Part shown: in pieces, positions 56,061 through 64,000 of the stretch
How positions within the stretch are numbered: position 1 is the stretch's first letter
Layout: each line of letters starts with the position of its first letter
The notes under the pieces: generated by a model
The model's database searches: none
The model's input: the letters and a program-made list of their open reading frames with translations, nothing else
Told to the model about the DNA's origin: nothing
Translations under genes and position numbers: made by a program
From: Cephalotus follicularis
Lineage: Eukaryota > Streptophyta > Magnoliopsida > Oxalidales > Cephalotaceae
Direction of reading: 5' to 3'
Assembly (NCBI GenBank): GCA_001972305.1
Contig: BDDD01005057.1
Span: 32,781 to 96,780 of the forward strand
DNA length: 64,000 nucleotides

Positions 56061-57500
56061 TGAAAACTAGCCACCTATATGAGGAAAAAGACAGAGAATA
56101 TTAGCAAATAATTCAATTTATCTTATTACCATAATCCTTGATCTTATGTAATTATGGCTCCTCCCACTATTCAAATTGTATCCCACACCTCCATGTGGAA
56201 TTCGAGAAGCTTCTTACTTCCTAGTAGGGATCGGAATCTATCTCGCTCTATTATGGCCTCAACCATGTGCTTGACAAACCATAATATCTGGATAGTTAGA
56301 CACGAGTGTCGATTTACATTCGGACCTCTTGCCCAAAATGTAAGATCCGATACAAGATTCAGCCTGCTGACCCATATAGTCCACAACTGTGTGTTGTGCC
56401 AACAATATGATCTCGGTATAAGTCTGAACCCACAAACCTCAAACAAATAAACAAGTTTTGATCCCCACCCACCGTGTGCATGTCAGAGTTCCAAAACATG
56501 GTCATTTCCCTCCAGTGCACCTCATACTAAAATTGAATAGGAATGGTCATACGGGGGACCTCTCCTGTGGTAGTGCTATCCCCAATTTGTCCACACCATT
56601 CAACGAAAGTTATGGAAGGACAACGACGGGATAACCTTATGTCCCACCGCTTATGTACCTATTATTTCACAAGTTGGAGGAATTTGGTCTCATCAAATTT
56701 TATTTATTACCATGCCATTATTAGATTGATTTTATCTTCCACTCCATTTGAACAGCTTAGCATGCTTGACCTGTTTAGATTGTTTGCAAAAATAAAACAT
56801 CCATCTCATGCAACCTATTTCCCACTTAGAAATAAAAATGGTCTGGCTAGGGACTAAATATATAAGTGATAACACGAGCCAATGTTACCACTCGATCTCC
56901 TATGTGAACTATTTAAAACTACTTTATTACATAATGCACCATGCATACAAGGCCTTCACTTGGTCTTGCAATTTTCTTGATCTTCCTCTTCAAGCTCCTT
57001 TGTGATGCTTATCTTCTTTATTTACAAAATGAAATTTCCAAATACATTTAAAAGATAAAGTATAGAATACAAATTGGAGGGAGAGAGAATAAAACAAATA
57101 AGGAATTAATGGTGCACGCAGGCAACCTTATTACAGGCCAAAGAAAACACAAGTTAATAAATCATATTAAACCATCCACAAAAGAAATCAAAAGCTAGGT
57201 CATGTCACATAGCCAACCATCATGCATAAGACATTTAAAATCTACATCCACTATAGACTTTAAATAAACATAAGCAATTTCAATTTCTGATGACCAATAA
57301 AAATAATTCAAAAAAGTCTGCTGACATTCCAGTAAGCCTCCAACTAGATTAATTAAAACCTAGTTTCCCAAAAAAAAAATTATAATTTTATAAAAAAAAA
57401 AACAGGGGAAGGTAATTAAACAAGAACTTCAGCTACTTTAATTATTCCAAAATAGCCACCAAAACCGAAATTAAAGTCCAATTGAAATTGAAACGGATCT
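56061..57500 (-). other. Copia 3 5' leader, no recognisable gene
   Basis: About 1.4 kb between gag and the PBS, AT-rich. 57109-57370 is shared with the copia 4 leader at 47175. Open frames at 56154-56450 and 56543-56857 have no familiar motifs and lie partly on the antisense strand; I do not call genes. Confidence 0.6.
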
Positions 57501-57511
57501 CTCTGATACCA
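57501..57511 (-). promoter_or_regulatory. Copia 3 primer-binding site (tRNA-Met)
   Basis: TGGTATCAGAG on the minus strand, two bases from the LTR edge at 57514. Confidence 0.93.
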
Positions 57512-57513
57512 CT

Positions 57514-59954
57514 TGTTGGAAACCCGAGAAGGGTCCGGTCGATTTTGGGTCTAGGATACTAGTGTCTATAATTTTAATTTTTCAAAAACACCAATACTGC
57601 AAGTCAAGGTTCACACTGACATCTTACTACCATAATAAATAGGCCAAGGATCTCCATTTAATATTCAATCAAACAAAAACAAAATCTAGCATGCACACAA
57701 AAACATAAACCGAAAGCACATTGGTAACCATAAAGATAAAAGGGAAGCAACCATACCAACGTTGGAGGCTCCACCACTTTGCCGCTATGCGCTTGCAGTA
57801 GCATCGGCCCATCACCGGAGAGCCTCCCAGATTCTGGCCAAACTGTCAGAGGTCCGGCGACGACACCATTGGACTCCAGAAGCGTCGATCTTCCCATTGC
57901 TGCAGAGACACGTTGGGAAGCACCACGGAATGCGCTGGCGCAGGCAGCAGCGACAGTGACTCTCTGAGTTGGACTCAACGGTCCAGTTCAACAACCTAGG
58001 GACCGCCCACGCCAACAACAGATACCAAAAGACCTGATCTTCACACATGAGGTGGAGACCTGCTGTGATTCACCCTGGAATGGGCGGTCACAGCCAACGG
58101 CGAGTCAAAGCCACTAAGTTGACTCGCCCGTCGAACGTAGGTCCAGCTACAACAACCCCTCGCCATAGAACCACGAATCTATGTGCCAAAACCTGAGACT
58201 CGCCGTTAATCGGTGCAGAATGACAAGTCACAGCAGCTGACGCACCAACCCGACAAAGTTGACACATCAAACAAAAACGGCCAAAAAACACAGCGAAAAA
58301 CTCAAAATACGATCAAAATAGATAGAGCCATTGATTTGATCAACCTATTGAGATCACCGGCGGTGGAAAGAGAAGCCAGGAGCAAAAGACAGCAAAATGC
58401 ATTTCTGTCTCCAGAGAGAAAACGGAGGAGAAAAAGGGAGCGAGAGAGGAGGAGACATACCTTGGGAGAACGCACGCCTCCTACCCTACCACAGGCGCAA
58501 AGCACCGAGCTTCTCCAGCAGAGAAAACGAGCCCCTGTGCGATGACGCACACAAAGCGTCTCTCTCTCGCAATATTGCGTCAACCCGGGAGCAAAAAGAA
58601 AAAAAAAACTTAAGTTAATTCTCCAAATTCCTTTCTCCTTTTTAAACTTAATGTCTTTCTCTTTTTTCATTATTTAAATCATGCTCCCGGTTTAAAACCT
58701 CTGTATATATCAAAAAGGTAATTTATGGATAGAGAAAGAAATCACAAATGTCAAATTAATATATACTAGTTAAAAACTAGATTTACCACCGAGCGAGCAT
58801 GTATGCAGCATGTGTCACTTTTCCAATAATTAGGTAGGACCCGAAAGCTCGGTGGAATCTGGTACAATAATAAATTTCCTAGAACATCCCTAAGTTCTAG
58901 TTCAACTATCAAGCTAATATCCCCAGTGTGATCTATAATCACCCTCGGATCCATGGACCACAAAGTACTACGTCTATCATTCGTTAACCGGTTCCCCAGT
59001 GCTTTATCACCGACATCGATTTAGGTGCCGCGTATCCTTCGTCATCTCGGCTCTGACCGTGGACTAGGGTTTGGATACATGTCACCCATATGTGAAACCG
59101 CGATAACTTTAATTTCATCAACACATTGAGACTATGGGAGATATCCCTGGGAACCTCTTGTTCCCAATCCCCCTGTGCCTGGCTAGGGCATTAAGTCTTC
59201 AATGGTCCAGATGTTATAGAGCTTATAACCCTCAACACGGGTGTGACGATCGTGTCTCGCGCACTTGCCCATACATCACAATGCAGCTCCAACAAGGCCC
59301 GAAGACAACCCTTTTTCCAGCACTTTGCTAGTGCTGGGGAAGGCAGAAATCAAAGCCAATCAGTTACTACACAACGGACGCCAGCTGCTAAGGTCTAAGG
59401 ACAAGACGTAAATCACGTATGATCTACTAGTCCTCTTTGACTAAAACTACTGTGACAATAGTAACTCAATTGACAGAGGTGTTGACTCTCCAAATAGATA
59501 ACCTATTGTGGGTCGGTTCAGTGTCATGCCTCTGGACGTACCCTGCATCTGCTTTAGGGTAAAACCCAAATGAAAATGAGATAATCCATCCTCCTTTATC
59601 ATTCGGAACAAGCATAACATGGAAAGTCTTCGTGGTTCATCAATTGCCCTAAGAAAGTGAACCTATGACTTGGAACTTTTGTCGGAAGGAAGTAAGGATC
59701 TCATTCTCATCACCTCTCAGGCATGAGATCCAACCCCTTGAGCGACAGGGCACTAATGTGTATTCAGTTGACTTGGTGATCAACTGATCCGTATATACGG
59801 TTGGGATAATACATATAGAAAAATGCCAATATTTACTGAATATGCACAATAGAACACTAATGAAACTAAGAATGTACCTTTCAAGAGTGTATCATACGTA
59901 AAGTACATATGTCTACAGCCTCCTCGTGGCTTGCAGGGACACCCTAATCTAAAA
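57514..59954 (-). repeat. Copia 3 5' LTR
   Basis: 2441 bp, plus ends TGTTGGAAACC and TAATCTAAAA (the terminal CA pair mutated). Colinear with 47953-50375. Purine-rich and GC-rich in its left third, where spurious reading frames occur (57658-58670). Confidence 0.88.
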
Positions 59955-60255
59955 TTTTAAGGTCCGTTCGAGATCCTAAACCATACATACGGATGTTGGA
60001 ATGCCTCCATGCACCATCAACACCAAATGTATTAATCTTTGCATCATCAAACTATCCAATTAATTAGTCATTTACAGTAGTTCAAACAATTGTAAAAATC
60101 AACTAGAAATACACATTCCAATTGACCTAAATTTTCCAAGTTCACTGTAGGGTTTTGGGAGCTAAATTTCAATAATGGGTAAGGGGCACCAAAGCAAGCC
60201 ACTAGACATCAAATTAAGGTCCAAATTAAGCTAATTAGATCACTCGGATAACACT
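59955..60255 (-). mobile_element. Copia 4 leader (right of copia 3) with degenerate PBS
   Basis: Continuation of 47175-47952. It ends CTCGGATAACACTT before the LTR, a decayed form of CTCTGATACCACTT, so the tRNA-Met PBS is recognisable but mutated (about 60243-60253). Confidence 0.65.
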
Positions 60256-61145
60256 TGTTGGAAAGGTTCTATGCGGAAGAGAACATTTATGCACATTAGG
60301 GGTCTATGTGACATTTTAAAATTTTCATTTTCTAAAGTGTCCAAGTAGTGAGACTACCTAAACACATATGCCCATAATTATCCCATTACGTCTTAGGATC
60401 ACTAATTTAGTTTTCAAATGAACCAATTAAACATTTCCAATCATCTAGGTTTCAGATTTGGAGGAAGGGAATTCACTACCCTTGCATAAACACTCAATTA
60501 AATGGACTAGGGTTGCACACAGAACCCTAGTACCACAACCTCCAAAACCCAAACTCTAGCATGAAAAACCCTTAGGATTGTCTAGGGTTTCCATAAGGAA
60601 ACATTAGGGTTTGTCTAGGGTTATAAACCCTTTCCCAAAACCCGAAATTCTCATGCCGCAAAACACATAAACAAAACCCTAAAAGATGAAGGATTGGAAA
60701 CCATCACGCAGGTCATCCACTCCTTCCATCAAGTTCTCCCTCTACACTTTAATTCAAGCTTAGATCTCCTCCATATTTCTCCAAGAACTTGCTACCTCAA
60801 AGTGGTAGAGGGGATGGAGGCTCAAGTGCTTAAATCCTAACTAATATCACCCAAGATAAAGGTTGGATGAAAACCACAAACAACCTCAACCTAAAGTGAT
60901 AATGGAGGGTGAAAGGAAGTTGATGTGTTCTTCCCTCTTCTAGAGCATGAAGCTCTTCAATTTTCTCTCAAATAAAAGAGGAAATACGGCAAGAGAAGAA
61001 GAAGGGAAAGGCAGAGCTTCCCGTCAGTTCAAGGAAGAAAATTGGTAAGTCAAGTGTGTAAAAGTCTTCGGTAATTTGTTAAATATCCTTATGACTTTTG
61101 AACTCACCTTTACTTGCCCTTCAAGTTCAATGTTCACGATAAAAG
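60256..61145 (-). repeat. Copia 4 5' LTR, truncated
   Basis: Starts TGTTGGAAAGGTTC on the plus strand, like the solo LTR at 51376, and stays colinear through the telo-box region (60500-60680) to about 61145, where homology stops. The remaining 1.5 kb of the LTR is absent. No coding content. Confidence 0.75.
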
Positions 61146-61365
61146 AATGTTTTAAATTTATACCGCAAGTGCACGGTTGTGCAGTAACGGGTCGAACACT
61201 AGGTAATCAAGTTAAATTAATTTTAAACTATTTAGCCTAGGCAAGGTATGAAAAATCGAAGTTTACTATCAAAAACTACTCCTAAATATTAAAAAGAAAC
61301 TAATTAAATAATATAGAGAAGATAGGCGTTGACGTATTGTCAAGGCGTCGGCGTGAAAAGCTACA
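61146..61365. other. Unassigned AT-rich repeat piece
   Basis: Contains TTTATACCGCAAGTGCACGG and GTGCAGTAACGGGTCGA, a string resembling the leader of some Athila/Ogre-type gypsy elements from memory. The assignment is weak. No protein readable. Confidence 0.35.
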
Positions 61366-61540
61366 TGTAACGCCCTTGATCCGAGTTTGCTTTAAAGTGA
61401 GTCTCGAGGAATCGGTGCGTTACGTGTGGGTGAAACCATTGATCTTTTAACAATCTTACTACTTTCTAATATTTATCAAAATTCTCATGGTTTAAAATAT
61501 AACTCAAAACCTTCAATAGTAAATTTTCTAATATCACCCT
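61366..61540 (-). repeat. Gypsy LTR end fragment
   Basis: TGTAACGCCCTTGATCCGAG followed by GGTGCGTTACGTG, matching the left end of the solo LTR at 15332 (TGTAGCGCCCCCGACCCGAG, GGTGCGTTACGTG). Only about 175 bp are kept. Confidence 0.7.
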
Positions 61541-61605
61541 GACTAGGAGTACCATTTGTAGCAGTCTGTTGTGATTTGTTCTTCGACGACTTGGTGGGAG
61601 AGCCA
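61541..61605 (-). pseudogene. Antisense gypsy gag scrap
   Basis: About 65 bp whose minus strand matches gypsy 1 gag at 26110-26170 (SPTKSSKNKSQQT-like peptide). It is joined directly to an LTR on each side, an arrangement no intact element has. Confidence 0.65.
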
Positions 61606-64000
61606 TGTAACGCCCGAGATTTTCTTGTATTATAATTTCACAATGTGTTTGTACCTTTAAATTGTGAAATTAATAAAAGGATGGATTTTCTGAATTTGGT
61701 GATGTTTTCCCATGTCTATAATGTTGAATTTTAGAGTAATTATGCTAAAAGAATGTTAAAAGGCTAAAACGACGCTGTTCTGGGGGAAACACGTCAACGC
61801 CTTTATAATCACGTCGACATCCTTGAGGAAAAGGGCGCACGTAGCTACATGCACGTGCACATCAATCCGGACGAAGACATCGATGTCCTCGTGCAAACTG
61901 ATGAAAGACATCGACGTCTTTGGTTAGACATCGACGCTTTAACTTCGAATGCCAGGCATGTTACTCTGCTGACAATAACGTGCAAGGGGAATCTAGTTGG
62001 GGCCTTTTTGCAGGCGCTTTGAGGCATGGGTTAGGACGTGTTGGGCATGCACACTACTCCATAACCTGCATGACTGAAATTATGAGGACAAGTGTGGCTT
62101 GAGTGTGTACATGGAACAAACGCAAGAAGAAAGGGACATGTGTGCTGGGAATGGATGGTTGGAAGGACTGTGGCTTTGTCTGGCGCAAAGGCTGAAGAGA
62201 AGGACTGAGAAATGAACCCAGCTACTGCATGCAGAGCTGGGGGTGTATCCTAGACACATGTGACCTGCAAACAAACACAGAGGAAGAAGAAATGAGGGTG
62301 AGTGCATAAAAGATAGCCTTCACCCCTTACCTTCGGCTGTTACTGATTGAGAAAGAACCAAACACTTGAGAGAGACACTGTGAGTGTGAGAAAACAGAAA
62401 GTAAAGGAGAGAAAACGTTTCCACCATTGTTGAGCTTGGAGCTTGGAGCTTGTGGCTTGCAGCAACGGGAAGGACCTAGAGGCTGCTGTGACCAGTTTGG
62501 ACCGAAAAGAGGTGGACTTTCCAGTTCCTAACTTGGGACAAAAGGTAGGGGAAAGCCATAATTGTAATCTTGAGGTTGATGTTCATGAATATTTTAAGAT
62601 TTTGGGTGTATGAAATGCATGATTCTTGAACTGATTTTGTTGCTGGATTGATGCCATGATATGCTAGATATGTTTTGAGTATTTGCATGTTGGTTTCTTG
62701 CCTTGATTACCCGTTATTATGCATGATTATGGGTTGTATTGGCTACTGTGTGTTAAGTTGTGAGGAAGAAGACGACTGCTGCTCGATAGACATCGACGCC
62801 TTTTAATAAACATCAATGTCTTTTGGGTTTTTACCTTGTTACTGATGTGAAAGGGATCGACGTCTATGGAAAGACATCGACGCCTTAGACTACCTGCCTG
62901 GGTTTTGATGTGTTATACGTCGACGCCTAAGGTTCCTACCTTAATGCATCGACGCCGTGAACAATAGGCTGTCGTTCCAAGGTTCCAGACCTTGAGCGTC
63001 GACGCGTATGGAATGGACATCGACGCCTTCTTCTGTAGAACACACTAACACTAAGACTTGGACATCGACGCTTGTTGGATAGACATCGACGCCTTTTGGA
63101 TAGACATTGAGCATTTGTATGCATTGCATATGCACTCTTTACTGCCTGATTGTATACTGTTTGTGAATTGTTTATGATTTCTAAAGTTTTGATATTTAGA
63201 AATGCATATATGAACTTGGAATGTGATATTTTGAGTATGAAAATATGTATTGGTTAAATAACGTATTTTCGACCGAACTGATAAACAATTTACACTACTG
63301 AAACTGTTTAATGATATTTTCTATTGAAAATGTATATTTCAAATGTTGTCACTTTTGGGAAACATTTTTGAAATAACCTGCCTGTTGTGGATCAAATCGA
63401 TCACTATTGTTTACTGTACTGTTACTGCTTGAATTCGCTGTTGCTCTGTGAATTTCTATGTGTTTGTGCTTGAACCACTAGTTGCATGGCAGAGACTGCC
63501 AGCACCGACTAGTGGAGGGTTGACCTAGGGGCCAGGAGTATGGCTGGGTAACTCACTGTCCTGTACTGTTGCCTCGCTCGGTTGCCTGATGTAGGGGCCG
63601 GAGTGGGAGTGTAGCATGGGGCGAGGAGTTGTCGGTGGTACACATACTGCCTGTTGTGGTCCTATGGGGACATCCTGCCTATTGTAGTCCTATATGGACA
63701 TCATGTACTGCCTGTTGGTCCTTAATGGACATTCCTGTGTTTGTTGATGTAGCCCTTGGCCGGGTTACTACTGTACTGGTCTTGCAAACATATATTTCCT
63801 TATATATGTACCTACTGTTATTTTACTGTACTGTCAAAATAGAGATATTTCTCATATATATATATATATATGAACTGGTTTCCTACACTCCATCATTTAT
63901 GCATACATTACATGACATGCATTTAATGTTGATCCCGAGCTACTTTTATGACTTAGCCGAGTGAGGACAAAGGCTAACCCCTTACTTTACAGATTGATGC
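61606..64000 (+). repeat. Gypsy 5 5' LTR, cut by the window edge
   Basis: TGTAACGCCCGAGATTTTC start and colinear with the gypsy 1 5' LTR to the last base (equivalent to about 24760). ACATCGACGTC clusters at 61795-61935 and 62790-63105; CTTAGCCGAGTGAGGACAAA at 63953-63972. About 390 bp of LTR, and presumably a PBS and gag, lie beyond the window. Confidence 0.88.

Larger units (their letters stand above)
47953..59954 (-). mobile_element. Copia 3: Ty1/copia element with both LTRs and a nested solo LTR
   Basis: Minus strand: 5' LTR 57514-59954, PBS 57501-57511, leader, gag, integrase, RT, RNase H, PPT 50376-50388, 3' LTR 47953-50375. A same-family solo LTR sits in RT (51376-53770). Flanks are TTTTT (47948-47952) and TTTTA (59955-59959), 4 of 5 matching. 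All genes are decayed. The clade is not assigned; the 2.4-kb LTRs are long for copia. Confidence 0.87.

Noticed and set aside
56154..56857. Possible host gene exons (98 and 104 residues)
   Set aside because: They are in the copia 3 leader on the antisense strand, without motifs, splice context or similarity to known proteins that I can recognise.
58213..58670. 110-122 residue frames on both strands near the right copia LTR
   Set aside because: Basic low-complexity sequence in the copia 3 5' LTR with no family resemblance; not kept in the homologous 3' LTR.

Overview
The window is plant nuclear DNA made almost entirely of LTR retrotransposons inserted into one another. I see no host gene, rRNA, tRNA or CRISPR array. 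The elements point to a flowering plant. One Ty1/copia element has the hallmarks of a Sirevirus (SIRE), a clade known from angiosperms. Several Ty3/gypsy elements carry a chromodomain-like integrase tail typical of the Tekay (Del) clade. All recognisable primer-binding sites match the 3' end of initiator tRNA-Met (TGGTATCAGAG or close). The setting looks like repeat-rich, probably heterochromatic, intergenic DNA. Species cannot be read from the sequence.

Layout, left to right. 1-11120: a minus-strand gypsy element (gypsy A; protease, gag, PBS, 5' LTR) whose gag start is split by a complete minus-strand SIRE-type copia element (copia B, 1855-8025, TSD TGTCT on both sides). Gypsy A itself sits in the 3' LTR of copia 1 (minus, 11121-18086). 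The pol gene of copia 1 is broken by a gypsy solo LTR (15332-17968, TSD CTTGA) and then by copia 2 (minus, 18087-22429). Copia 2 pol is broken by gypsy 1 (plus, from 22430), the most complete gag-pol in the window. The 3' LTR of gypsy 1 is cut at 32022 by gypsy 3 (plus). The 5' LTR of gypsy 3 holds gypsy 2 (plus, 33348-41915), whose protease-to-integrase region is replaced by a reverse-oriented LTR fragment (37027-38673). Gypsy 3 stops in its reverse transcriptase near 44862 at a rearranged minus-strand gypsy (gypsy 4, to 47174). From 47175 a copia leader and 5' LTR (copia 4) are split by copia 3 (minus, 47953-59954), which carries a same-family solo LTR inside pol (51376-53770). The right edge (61366-64000) has gypsy scraps and a new plus-strand gypsy 5' LTR that runs out of the window.

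Coding capacity is mostly dead. The only long intact frames are two in copia B (a 473-residue gag/reverse-transcriptase fusion and a 349-residue accessory ORF) and two pol pieces of gypsy 1. Copia B looks like a deletion derivative lacking protease, integrase and most of gag, so any mobility would depend on a complete relative.

The most unusual signal is not a gene. Many LTRs carry dense clusters of a short motif with a GTCGAC core (CAGTCGACTG or ACATCGACGTC types). The same core recurs in LTRs that otherwise share no visible sequence, and in copia B a cluster also lies just upstream of the accessory ORF. I read these as possible regulatory arrays; that is inference.
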